Below, in pieces: positions 29,411 to 38,443 of a stretch of 55,071 nt of DNA. Both the position numbers and the translations under genes were made by a program. The DNA comes from Coemansia sp. RSA 922 (Eukaryota > Kickxellomycota > Kickxellomycetes > Kickxellales > Kickxellaceae): assembly GCA_027577415.1 (NCBI GenBank), contig JANBQS010000027.1:1-55071 (forward strand). The letters are read 5' to 3'. Within the stretch, counting starts at the first letter, position 1, and every line of letters starts with the position of its first letter. Below the pieces are notes generated by a model that worked only from the letters and a program-made list of their open reading frames with translations, had not been told where the DNA came from and made no database searches.

Positions 29411-29548
29411 CCCCCTCCCCAATTATCCACTCTTTCACATTGGCTAAAAACAAAACCAACCGAAATTTCCTCTAGCGAATGGCTTACCATTCCTCTGTCT
29501 TCCTCCAACATCAATCAGGGTATTTTTTTTCCTTCTCCTCCTCTCTGC

Positions 29549-29557
29549 TATATTAAG
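29549..29557 (+). promoter_or_regulatory. TATA-like box of the small gene at 29652
   Basis: TATATTAAG lies about 100 bases before the ATG and is followed within 12 bases by TTGCTGCCA. A similar TATA plus GCTGCCA arrangement precedes the small gene at 41072. Confidence 0.5.
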
Positions 29558-29651
29558 AAAGTTGCTGCCAATAGGTGTTAATTTTCAAGCCATACCTCCA
29601 ACACACCACTTTTCATCTCCATTGCTCACTTTATTTTTTTTTCTGTCCAGA

Positions 29652-30056
29652 ATGACTGAACGTAAAAAAGAAAGAATACTTTTTGGTATTGTACTTGATG
29701 GACCTGGCAAAATATATGCCAAGGATTGTATTCCAAGAGACAATGGTGACGATATTACGACAAATAAGATTGCCGAGCTAGGTGCAAAACTTAATCTTGC
29801 TGAACCCTATATTACTCGAAAGATTTCAAGAAGTGGCATTGAAGCTATTGGTCGTCCTTATGACCAAGATTCAGAAGAAAATATATATCTGGTTTATGGC
29901 AGTGAGGCTGATATAGCTACACTTACACAAGCGCCCTTTAATGCAGGAGATGTACTACTCACTAAAGCAATAGGCGTAGGAAGGTACGTAATTAAAGTAG
30001 AGTACACTGGTTTTGGTGACGAAATCACGTGTATGATGGGCAAGGCTAGCATATAG
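29652..30056 (+). CDS. small orphan protein
   Basis: The product has 134 residues from ATG 29652; earlier in-frame ATGs lie upstream of the likely transcription start. It is a soluble alpha/beta-type protein with alternating hydrophobic strands (ILFGIVLDG, NIYLVYG, RYVIKVEYTGF) and no signal peptide or TM helix. I do not recognise a family. Its overall pattern (short cytosolic protein, no intron, TATA box about 100 bp upstream) resembles the genes at 41072, 50269 (minus) and possibly 54900 (minus), although I see no clear sequence homology among them. Confidence 0.6.
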   Translation: MTERKKERILFGIVLDGPGKIYAKDCIPRDNGDDITTNKIAELGAKLNLAEPYITRKISRSGIEAIGRPYDQDSEENIYLVYGSEADIATLTQAPFNAGDVLLTKAIGVGRYVIKVEYTGFGDEITCMMGKASI

Positions 30057-30424
30057 TGCCTACGCACAGACACGGGTGGAATACACTCATATATGCAGAC
30101 GGACAAGACAGGAGCAATGACGACTCAGGAACAAGCTCATCTATTAGCAAGAGATGCTTGGTATAGAAGCCATGGCATTGCCACATAAATTTAAGGAATA
30201 AAACAACAAGTAATCTAGTATATTCTTCACTACACTACTTGTTACAAAAAATTTAAATTAATTATAAAGGCCGTGGCATAATGTCCTCAATTCATAATCC
30301 GCTAATACTAGTTTGCACTTGAAATAGCTTTGCAAAGTGTAAGAGTATACTATTTATAAGTCCGAAAAACGTATATAGTGTGGAAATAGTAAAGGTTAAT
30401 AAAAAAATGTTGTATGGATCGCGA
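30057..30424. other. intergenic spacer between convergent genes
   Basis: No gene is seen in this AT-rich 368-bp spacer. AATAAA-type signals occur near 30195-30205, fitting the 3' end of the small upstream gene. Confidence 0.45.
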
Positions 30425-32125
30425 TCATTCATATCGCCCATGCTCATTAAATTTGTAAACACCAGTTAGTAGCCAGCCAAGCTGAGGAGCATATTTACTA
30501 TAAGGACCTCTTTCCAGTGCGTTGGTAAGTCGGGGATAATAATATTGTACAGAATTTGGCGAAATTTCTATGCGCCAAAGCCTGGGACACACCAGTGCCA
30601 AAAGCATAATAATATGAATTGTCAAAGCATAATAATCGTGGTGGACAGAGGTTATTCTCCAAATTTGAAGGTTCTTTCCCATATTACAATAAGTGGAAAC
30701 TACGTGGTCAGGCCAACGCTCTGAGGACATATTTTCAAGCTCGCCCCCCAGATTAAAAATGCCACTGTCTAATTGAACAAGGGCTGGAAGGGTCCTCAGT
30801 ATGCCAAACATCTCACAGAGTGACAGTCTAAACGCACCTAAATTCAACGATTTAATATTCTGGAACCCTTGTCCATTATGAGCTGCTTCCAAGTAATCCT
30901 TGGCCATTCCACATTCTAACACTGTCAATCGTTCAGCAACAGATACTAGATTGTTCAAAAACAAGTGCATAGCTTTTACGCAACCAAATCGGGTAATCCA
31001 GTCTGACATGTGCCCATTGATAGTAACATTCTTTAAGACTTTGTGTTTGCCTTCAAACACTTTACACCTATCAAGAGTAACAAGAGTTTCGTGGTTAATA
31101 TACAACCTGAGACACTTTAAAGTTGCAGCATTACCTCGGAATAACACATCGTCAGAAAATGGGTATGGTGCCTCAAGTTTTAAGGTATTTAGTGCAGGAA
31201 ATGGTACCATATCAGTAGTCTTTTCCACTAAACTAGGGCGATCTCCATGTCTGGTAATTAATTCTAGATACTGCATATTCGGGTATACTACAGCACCACC
31301 ATTTGCATTATGAATTAGTTTGTCAGCAGCTTCAATAGGAATAGATAAATACTGAAGTGTACTGGCGGACTTGTGCATCAGAATTGGATACATTCCTGTT
31401 AGCTTCTCATAGTCTACGGTAAGATGAGTCAGTGCTGAAATAGAGCTAAATATAGATGGAGTATTAATATTAAGTTTATTCAAGTTCAAATGGGTACTTA
31501 TCGTGTCGGTGTAAAGGGAATTAGCAAATGCCATGAATAATTCACCATCCAATTGTCTACGATTGTCATCAATGTCCACTTTGGGATACACCTGACCATT
31601 ACATATCACATCTACAGTGGTTGCCGTGTGAGTCATTGACTTTAGTAGTTTAGCAAACTCAAGAACATTGACAATAGCCTTGTCTTTATCATCAGTAAAA
31701 TCAGCGTTTTGTTTCGATACATAGACAGCGAGCTTACAGACTTGGGGGAATGAATTGGTATCTCCGAAATATTTAAGCAAAAGTTTAAGAGCAACCCCAC
31801 TAATGATATCGAACAATGCGACATTCACGCAAATACCTCTAACAAATTTACTAACATTGTCTGGCAGTGATTTCAGTTTAACCAATTTCGGATAATCAAG
31901 ACGCACTTTACGCGACCTACTAAAAATGGTGAGGTTAACCTTTCTCCACAATAATTCAAGCGCTACTTGTCTCCAAGCAGAACTCACAGACAGTAGCTCT
32001 TTCAAGTGGGGCATCGGGCAGCTACCTCCCTGCGAAAGAGAACTCTCTTCTAGTGTTACCCACTTTAGAATTGAGTGTAGAACATCTGCGGGAAGAGCTT
32101 GAGCTGGAGACAAATGGTTGGACAT
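30425..32125 (-). CDS. F-box/LRR protein A (tandem pair)
   Basis: The product has 566 residues from the ATG at 32125; upstream in-frame codons belong to the leader. The N-terminal F-box reads LPADVLHSILKWVTLEES, followed by WRQVALELLWRKVNL. Leucine-rich strands fill the remainder, including the family signature PYPFSDDVLFRGNAATLKCL. F-box proteins select substrates for SCF ubiquitin ligases. F-box/LRR protein B, 1.3 kb further on, is a clear duplicate with an almost identical first 25 residues, and their upstream DNA is also homologous. The coding sequence is AT-rich, unlike the GC-rich F-box gene at 35526-37364. Confidence 0.8.
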   Translation of the reverse strand: MSNHLSPAQALPADVLHSILKWVTLEESSLSQGGSCPMPHLKELLSVSSAWRQVALELLWRKVNLTIFSRSRKVRLDYPKLVKLKSLPDNVSKFVRGICVNVALFDIISGVALKLLLKYFGDTNSFPQVCKLAVYVSKQNADFTDDKDKAIVNVLEFAKLLKSMTHTATTVDVICNGQVYPKVDIDDNRRQLDGELFMAFANSLYTDTISTHLNLNKLNINTPSIFSSISALTHLTVDYEKLTGMYPILMHKSASTLQYLSIPIEAADKLIHNANGGAVVYPNMQYLELITRHGDRPSLVEKTTDMVPFPALNTLKLEAPYPFSDDVLFRGNAATLKCLRLYINHETLVTLDRCKVFEGKHKVLKNVTINGHMSDWITRFGCVKAMHLFLNNLVSVAERLTVLECGMAKDYLEAAHNGQGFQNIKSLNLGAFRLSLCEMFGILRTLPALVQLDSGIFNLGGELENMSSERWPDHVVSTYCNMGKNLQIWRITSVHHDYYALTIHIIMLLALVCPRLWRIEISPNSVQYYYPRLTNALERGPYSKYAPQLGWLLTGVYKFNEHGRYE

Positions 32126-33434
32126 GGTAACTAAATGAATGGTTTGAAAAAGAACTAAATGAGTGTTGATAGCTTGGGTGAAAACAATAAATATGTTAAG
32201 TGAATGAAGAAAAGAAGGATGTGGGGGGTGGCGAACCTTCAAAAAATTCCTTTCCCTTTGCAGGCTGTCCAATTCCCTTTTTTCTTAACAGCCTTTAAGA
32301 CTTTAGCCAAGGCTAAGCAAAGGAGGCAAAGGAGGCAAAGGATGCTAAGAGTGCAAAGCCTTGGGGTCTCCCATTAGTGATTTTTTAATTACAATTAACA
32401 CTTTGTACTTTTGACACTGAACATGTAATGCAACTAAATAACAAAAGAGAATAAAGTAGGCAGTCTGTGGCGGGTTTAGTTTTAAATAATAAATTTAAAT
32501 AAACCAAGAAAAGAAACTCACCCCAATTCCCAGCACTAGTGGTGAGTGGGACAAACATAGAAATATGAATAAAAACACTGCAATAATCAATGTCAACCAA
32601 TGCCTGTTGTGATGTCACACACAACTGCTATGTGACAAGTATCATACATCCAAGACTTGTTACAGGTGCAATGGCGATGTCCACAAGTGCAAGGTAATTG
32701 ACAACCCCCTGCCTTATCACTGTTGGCAAATGTATTATGTTCTGCCATGGCCTGCTTCAGTGTTTAAACTGTCTTGACAAGCAGCTGGATGATGAACGTA
32801 ATGTCGTCTACAGGCTTTACCTGTATAATTGCAACCTGGCTGCCACTCTGAACTTCCGCCATATTATCCAGTACCTTATTAGAAAGGGCGATATTCCTCC
32901 AGTGTTCAAGTGCCCTACTCGTTTGGTTGCTGCTATGCCTACGCCTACGTCTATGACTGCTACGCCTACGTCTATGACTGCCAGAGGCCGTGTTGCTGCT
33001 AGGGCTGCTGTGGCTGAGGGTTCTTCTGCAGTGCCTGAGCATAGTTTTTCAATGACGTCGCGTTCTGCTCATAGGAGTGACTTGACTTCTGATGCACAAC
33101 CTTTGTCCAAGCATCCTTGTCATGGCTAGCCCTGAGCCACAACCACCACTGTGATTGTTGGCCTTTGGCCATCACAGTGGTAGTTATCACCAACTACTAC
33201 TTCTGCTACTATATGGTCTATCCAACAAGTTATCGCTTCGTTGACATGCCCCCCCTCAGACAAGATAAATTGGTTAAACCCCATTTTAGCTTTTAATGGG
33301 TCGTCAAAAATGTATAATAAAATTAAGACACAGAAGTACTTAGAAATGGGATGTGATATTCATAAACATGTTGACAATTTCGAACGTTGGAAAGTAATAA
33401 ATAAAAAAAACTTCATGCTATCCCCTGTGCCTCT
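32126..33434. other. intergenic region with duplicated promoter and a degenerate coding remnant
   Basis: This is about 1.3 kb. Bases 32126-32430 are homologous to the upstream DNA of F-box/LRR gene B (35115-35440), including a GCAAAGGAGGCAAAGG run. Bases about 32640-33240 have coding-like composition but no intact gene (separate entry). A hairpin with 11-bp arms lies at 33145-33181. Confidence 0.6.
32640..33400 (+). pseudogene. degenerate coding remnant of unknown origin
   Basis: Protein-like stretches lie in different plus-strand frames. One starts near 32655 with a Cys-containing segment including DNPLPYHCWQMYYVLPW. Another runs at 32765-32925 (ERNVVYRLYLYNCNLAATLN). A third, near 33195-33290, includes MVYPTSYRFVDMPPL. 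Around 33290-33400 a further segment (LEMGCDIHKHVDNFERW) faintly recalls retroelement gag proteins of the Copia type. Stops and frame changes separate the pieces. A decayed mobile element or gene is likely, but the identity is unproven. Confidence 0.35.
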
Positions 33435-35114
33435 TTACTCAAAAATGGCATTAGTCATCCTATTGAGCTGTGATGCGTACTTGCTATATGGACCACTCTC
33501 CAGCCGTTTAGCAACCTCAGCATGGTAAATTTGAAGATTACCTGGACTTGCTTCTACTCGGTGGAGCTTTGGACATGCAAGTGCTAAAAGCAACATGTAA
33601 TCTACAAATTGGGCAGCGTACTGGGCACTAAAGTAATTTACCCTCAGTACCTGCAAATTATTTCCTGCATCACAATATGAGGAAGCTATGTAAGCAGGGA
33701 GCTCTTCAGAGGAGATGCTCTCTAACTCAGACCCCAGGCCATTAAAGCTACTCCTAAGATCAACAAGGGCTGGAAGTGCCTTTAGTATACATAAATTATC
33801 AAACAACGACGGGCGGTCTAGATGCACTTCAAACACTTTGATATTTGTAAACGCTTGGCCATACTCCATTGCAACAATTGGCATTTTCCGCAAGGTTGAT
33901 GACCAAACTGATAGTCTTTGAGCAAAATTTGTCAAATTCCTCAGAAATCCAATCATATCAGACTTGGAGACAAGAGAGATACTTTCATTGAAAGTATCCT
34001 CTTTAATAAGTACATGACGTAATACTTTCGACTTGTTTTCAAATGTCTTGTACCTATTGAACATAGTTACAATATCCTTGTCCACGTAGAAGTCTAGATA
34101 CTCTAGGGTTGTAACATTGCCTCGGAATAACACATCATCAGTAAATGGATATGGTGCTCCCAGCCTCAAAACGCGTAGCACGGGAAATGGTACCATGTTA
34201 GTAGTCATTGTCGTTAAACCAGGGCTGTTGTTATTTACAGCAGCTAATTGCAAATTCTGCATACTGGGGAATACAATAGCTTCGCCCTTTGCATCATGAA
34301 TTAGCAAGCTGGCAGCACCAATAGGAAATGATAAATATTGAAGCGTGCTGGCAGACTTGTGCACCAGGTTTGCATGCATGTCTAATGACCCCATACAGTA
34401 TATGTCAAGTCTGGTAAGTAGTGGAATGGAACTAATAGATAATAGGGGTTTAATGCCCACTTTTAATAACCGTAGAAGTGCACAATTTGTGTCAGTGTAA
34501 AGCACATCTGCAAGCTCCCTTAATATATTGTCACCCAATTCTCCATCGCCAATTTCAGGAACACCCCTTCTTGGATATAATTGGCGCTGACATGTAATAG
34601 TTACTGTTGATGCTGTTGGGGCAATTGACTTGAGTAGTCTGGCAAACTCCAGAATATTGGCTATGGCAATATCCATAGTATCGGTATTCTGAATCATATA
34701 GTCTGACACAATGACACAAAGTTTGTTAGCAAGTGGAAAAGATTTAATATCTCCAATATAGTCCAACAACTGTTTGTAGGCATTTCCATTTATAATATCG
34801 GACATGACGACATCTACACAAATATCTCTAACCAAACTTGTGACATTGTGAGGCAGAGCATTATTCTCAACCCACCATGGGCGTTGGAGATGCACATTTC
34901 TTTCCTTGCCAGAAATGGTGAGGTTAAGCTCTCTCCAGAGAACTTTGAGGGCTTCCTGTCGCCAATGCGAACACAGAGCCAGAAACTCCTTTAAATCATC
35001 TAACTGACAGCTATCACCCTGCGAAAGAGAACTCTCTTCTAGTGTTACCCACTTCAGGATTGAGTGTAGAACATCTACGGGAAGAGCTTGAGCTAGAGAC
35101 AAATGCTTGGACAT
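33435..35114 (-). CDS. F-box/LRR protein B (tandem pair)
   Basis: The product has 559 residues from the ATG at 35114. The F-box region reads LPVDVLHSILKWVTLEESSL, followed by WRQEALKVLWRELNL. The leucine-rich part includes PYPFTDDVLFRGNVTTLEYL. It aligns along its length with protein A, most strongly at the N-terminus, while the LRR strands have drifted. Since LRRs of F-box proteins contact substrates, this is the pattern expected if the two copies now target different proteins; that is inference. Transcribed toward protein A on the same strand, with its own copy of the shared upstream region. Confidence 0.8.
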   Translation of the reverse strand: MSKHLSLAQALPVDVLHSILKWVTLEESSLSQGDSCQLDDLKEFLALCSHWRQEALKVLWRELNLTISGKERNVHLQRPWWVENNALPHNVTSLVRDICVDVVMSDIINGNAYKQLLDYIGDIKSFPLANKLCVIVSDYMIQNTDTMDIAIANILEFARLLKSIAPTASTVTITCQRQLYPRRGVPEIGDGELGDNILRELADVLYTDTNCALLRLLKVGIKPLLSISSIPLLTRLDIYCMGSLDMHANLVHKSASTLQYLSFPIGAASLLIHDAKGEAIVFPSMQNLQLAAVNNNSPGLTTMTTNMVPFPVLRVLRLGAPYPFTDDVLFRGNVTTLEYLDFYVDKDIVTMFNRYKTFENKSKVLRHVLIKEDTFNESISLVSKSDMIGFLRNLTNFAQRLSVWSSTLRKMPIVAMEYGQAFTNIKVFEVHLDRPSLFDNLCILKALPALVDLRSSFNGLGSELESISSEELPAYIASSYCDAGNNLQVLRVNYFSAQYAAQFVDYMLLLALACPKLHRVEASPGNLQIYHAEVAKRLESGPYSKYASQLNRMTNAIFE

Positions 35115-35525
35115 GGTAACTACAAAATGAATGGTTTGTAAAGTACTAAATGAGTGTGGATAGCTTGAGTGAAAAAAAAAACAATAAATATGTTGAGAAA
35201 GTGAGTAGAGAAAAAGAAAAAAAAAGTATGTGGAGGGGAATCCTCAGAAAAAATCCTCACCTTTTACAGGCTGTCGAATTCTTTTTTTTTTTTTTTTTAC
35301 AGCCTTTAAGACTATGGACAAAGCTAGGCAAAGGAGGCAAAGGGTGCTAAGAGTGCTTATAGTGCAAAGCCTTGAGGTCTCCCATTAGTGATTTTCTAAT
35401 TACAATTAACACTTTGTACTTTTTGACACTAAACATGTGCTATACTAAAGAGACAAAAAAATAGTCTGTAATGTGAGCGGGGGGGGTTTAAAACACCCTA
35501 TCTTTCTTTATCTTTTTTAATCAAT
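35115..35525. other. intergenic spacer, duplicated promoter
   Basis: No gene is seen. The 35115-35440 segment matches the DNA upstream of F-box gene A at many sites, for example CCCATTAGTGATTTT and ATTACAATTAACACTTTGTA. A T run of about 19 bases lies at 35281-35299. Confidence 0.65.
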
Positions 35526-37364
35526 CTATTCGTTACACTCTAGCGAGGCCAAATGGCGAATACGTTTAGACAAGTCGGGGATTTTGAAAAGGGGCAGCAA
35601 TTCGCGGAAAAACTGAGTAGAGTAAAAGCTAAACATCTTCAGCTCTCTCAGCGACGGCACTCTCGCAATGAGCATGAAAATGTTATAAAACACAACCTCA
35701 TCCGTAGCGTTTCTACACAGGACGTCCGGCACAAACTTCACCAGACTAGTACTCACCGGAGCCGTATCGCTCAGCGCCAGAAAGTGCTGCGCCATGCCCT
35801 CCGCCGTATGAGTCAGCGGCGGTGGGTCAACGAACAGGGCACGCTGCAGATCCAAAAACTCCAGGCGTGGCAGCTGCCGCAACATCGTGGGCAAATCAGC
35901 ATACGAGATCTGCGCAGTCAGCTTCAGCCGCCGAATGCCCGTACAAGCGAGAGTGGGTGGCGGGCGCAGTCGGCATTTCGAGCTCGTGTTGATGGTCAGC
36001 CTGCGCAGGGTGGGCGGCTGGGCAAAGGCCTTTGCGAGGAATCGATTGGCGTGAGGAGCCTCGCGGAGCTTCGACTCTGAGTAGTAGCAAATGTTGCTCG
36101 ACTGCAGGCGATCGAGGCCCGCCAGCCTGAGGCCCTTGAAGGCGACGAGGTCGGCCGAGATGCGCAGCGTCAGCAGCTGCTGCAGCGGAATGTCGCGCAG
36201 AAAGTCGCGGATGCGGCCCGGGTACAGGTTCAGCTGCAGGTGCTGCAGCTTTGGAAAGCGCGGCCGCTTGTCGGACTTGAGCACGGTGTACTTGGGCGTC
36301 CGCTCCTTGACCGAGATGGTCTTCAGCTTCGTGTTGCCCTTGTAGTTGTCGGTTTTGGGGTCGACGTACGACAGCGGCTTGCCGTCGGGCCCGTCGGTGT
36401 TCTCCTTGTGGTACCGCTCCCACATCAGATCGTCCTCGGTCTTCCCCGACGGAATGCTGCGGTACGGCACGTGGAACGTAAGGTCGAGCCGCCGCAGCTC
36501 CGCAAAGTCCACGGCGCCCGACCCGCCGAACTTGTCCCACAAGTGGCTGAGCGGAATGGCGCTCAGCGTCAGCGATCTGAGCATGGGCGCCATGACCCGC
36601 GGGATGTCAATAAAGTCGTACGCGCTGTGCACCGTCAGCGTGAGGTGCGTGATGTGCGGCGGCAGCGTTTTGACGCCAAACGCCGGCATGTACGCAAACC
36701 GCAAAAACATTTTCGAGAGCCGGTCCAGCCGCTCCGCCACGTAGTTGCTCAGCACGTTCCGCGGGCCTACACGTCGGCACCGGTTGTCGTCCATCCACAA
36801 CGTGTCGACCATCGGCAGGTGCTCGACGAGAAACGACGACAGCGCGGCAAACGACTCGTCGGATATCCACTCGCCCTCATCCTTTTCGCCGTCGTCGATG
36901 TCGTAGTCCGACTTGAAGCTAATACACAGGGTAGTCACTCCCGACCACTTTAGCTGCTCAAACTTTTGCTGCCGCAGCATATCCAACACGTCGTCTGGGT
37001 TCGGGTATCGGTCAAACGTGCTGATAATCAGCTCTTTGACTCTCGCCGGTGTTTCCACTACTCGCCGCATATTGGTCATCCATCGAATCACAGCCGGAAG
37101 CCTTTTCGCCGCTTTAAGTTCCTCATGCGAAAGTGTCTGTTTGTCAACGCCTTCGACCGCCAAGTTGTATCGTTCGAATATCAGTCGGCTTTCGAGGTAT
37201 GGTAGTGAGGCTTCGCGGAGACGTCGACAGAGGTGTGAGTATGACTGGAGCTCATTATATACTCGGAAAAACTTTGGATGGAACGCTGGTAATTGTCGGT
37301 CATAACAGTGGTCTATTATTTTATCCACTATTTTTTTTGGCAGCGTTTGTAGCGTAAGCGGCAT
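35526..37364 (-). CDS. F-box/LRR protein C, GC-rich
   Basis: The product has 612 residues from the ATG at 37364. The N-terminus has an F-box-like helix pair (LPKKIVDKIIDHCYD, then SHLCRRLREASLPYLESRLI). It is followed by leucine-rich strands such as HITHLTLTVHSAY, MLRSLTLSAIPL, LRRLDLTFHV, PKLQHLQLNLY and LEFLDLQRALF. A polar charged insert sits near residues 330-360. It lacks the PYPF...LFRGN signature of the A/B pair. The segment 35900-37000 is strongly GC-rich, while both ends are not, an internal composition shift like that in the myosin gene. It probably serves as a substrate adaptor of an SCF ligase. Confidence 0.65.
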   Translation of the reverse strand: MPLTLQTLPKKIVDKIIDHCYDRQLPAFHPKFFRVYNELQSYSHLCRRLREASLPYLESRLIFERYNLAVEGVDKQTLSHEELKAAKRLPAVIRWMTNMRRVVETPARVKELIISTFDRYPNPDDVLDMLRQQKFEQLKWSGVTTLCISFKSDYDIDDGEKDEGEWISDESFAALSSFLVEHLPMVDTLWMDDNRCRRVGPRNVLSNYVAERLDRLSKMFLRFAYMPAFGVKTLPPHITHLTLTVHSAYDFIDIPRVMAPMLRSLTLSAIPLSHLWDKFGGSGAVDFAELRRLDLTFHVPYRSIPSGKTEDDLMWERYHKENTDGPDGKPLSYVDPKTDNYKGNTKLKTISVKERTPKYTVLKSDKRPRFPKLQHLQLNLYPGRIRDFLRDIPLQQLLTLRISADLVAFKGLRLAGLDRLQSSNICYYSESKLREAPHANRFLAKAFAQPPTLRRLTINTSSKCRLRPPPTLACTGIRRLKLTAQISYADLPTMLRQLPRLEFLDLQRALFVDPPPLTHTAEGMAQHFLALSDTAPVSTSLVKFVPDVLCRNATDEVVFYNIFMLIARVPSLRELKMFSFYSTQFFRELLPLFKIPDLSKRIRHLASLECNE

Positions 37365-37633
37365 TACCCGAGGATACTATAATAATAAAAAAGACGTGCG
37401 GGAATTGGGAGAAAAAAAAAAGTAAATATTGTGAGCCTATTTCTTTTTGAGGATAATCATAGATCCGGATCACAATCTGCTTCTTGGAATCAAGCCACAC
37501 GTGGACAACAATGCTTCGGGTTGTGACATCATGCCTCCTCATTACAAGCATAAATGGGGTTGGAGAGAGGACACCTCTTTCTCCGCATTATTTCTTTTCA
37601 CTTCTCTTCCACTTATCGACTACTTTATTAAAT

Positions 37634-37912
37634 ATGACTACTCTACTATCGCGTACTATTCGTATGGCCAGTGCCTCCTCCCTTTTCCGCAGGACTGCGC
37701 TTATGAGTACAGCCAAGGAGCCAAGCACTGCAAAGGGCCGCCGCACTAAAAAGAAAGCCGAGGATGCCAGCGATCCTACTGAAGGTGGCGAGCTGAGACA
37801 CAACGAGCAAGAGCAGGCAAGGGCCGCAGCCAAAGATGCCACGTTTGGCAAAGAAGGAGCACGCGTAGTTCCAGCCCCATCATACAAGAGCACCGTGCGT
37901 GAAGTAAAATGA
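37634..37912 (+). CDS. small, probably mitochondrial protein
   Basis: The product has 92 residues from ATG 37634; the longer open frame upstream is leader. The first 30 residues are rich in Arg, Ser, Thr, Ala and Leu with no acidic residue until position 29 (MTTLLSRTIRMASASSLFRR), the pattern of a cleavable mitochondrial presequence. The remainder is very polar (Lys/Glu/Ala-rich) and probably helical or disordered. The family is not recognised. The next two genes also encode mitochondrial proteins on the same strand, and 111 bp separate it from the NDUFB7-like gene. It shares a 269-bp divergent promoter region with F-box gene C. Confidence 0.65.
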   Translation: MTTLLSRTIRMASASSLFRRTALMSTAKEPSTAKGRRTKKKAEDASDPTEGGELRHNEQEQARAAAKDATFGKEGARVVPAPSYKSTVREVK

Positions 37913-38023
37913 TCTACTGATCAGATCAAATAGGAAAAAAGATAAAGCAACCAGAGCTTTCGAATTTATTTTCAGCTCTATAAACTTTCCGTTATTATTT
38001 TATTTTATTTTATTTCATTAAAG

Positions 38024-38269
38024 ATGGCAGAGTTTCAGGAACCAGAGATGAAGGCGTCGGCCAAGGAAATGGCTGAAGCTAGACTGCCGTTGAGGTACCG
38101 CGATTACTGTGCACATATGCTTATTCCGTTGAATAAATGCCGCCACAAGACAATGTACTTGCCTTGGAAATGCGAGGAAGAAAGACACGCCTACGAGAAA
38201 TGCGAGTACGAGGACTTTATGCGCCGCTCAAAGATGCTAGCCCAGATCAAGAGCACCCAGGAGCAATAA
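38024..38269 (+). CDS. NDUFB7: NADH:ubiquinone oxidoreductase B18 subunit (NDUFB7-like)
   Basis: The product has 81 residues, slightly short for the family. It is an accessory subunit of mitochondrial complex I located on the intermembrane-space side. The family core is clear: PLRYRDYCAHMLIPLNKCR and then YLPWKCEEERHAYEKCEY. The four cysteines form twin CX9C motifs (C29/C39 and C50/C60), the signature of proteins folded by the Mia40 import pathway, so no cleavable presequence is expected. ATG 38024 gives the usual short acidic N-terminus. Presence of complex I shows this organism is not of the complex-I-lacking Saccharomyces type. Confidence 0.92.
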   Translation: MAEFQEPEMKASAKEMAEARLPLRYRDYCAHMLIPLNKCRHKTMYLPWKCEEERHAYEKCEYEDFMRRSKMLAQIKSTQEQ

Positions 38270-38443
38270 GCTCCCTCTTATCTCCGTTATCACGTGCTAA
38301 AGGATATGTTTCGCGCCCGTGGGAATACTTTCTTGTTCCGTTGCCTCACATGAAAGAAAAACAACGGCGTTGCTTCTTATCTCCTTCTCTTCTGTTTCTT
38401 TACTCTCTCTCTTTTTTTATTTCCAAACAAATACTTTATAACC

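Larger units (their letters stand above)
28963..29651. other. intergenic region with a direct repeat and promoter
   Basis: This 689-bp spacer has no supported gene. It holds two copies of a roughly 75-bp direct repeat (separate entry) and, near its end, a TATA-like box at 29549-29557 followed by a C/A/T-rich leader to the small gene at 29652. Confidence 0.6.

Noticed and set aside
33145..33181. Hairpin with 11-bp arms (ACCACTGTGAT and its complement, 15-base loop)
   Set aside because: It is a single isolated hairpin in decayed DNA without target-site duplication or conserved partner; not supported as a terminal repeat or RNA.
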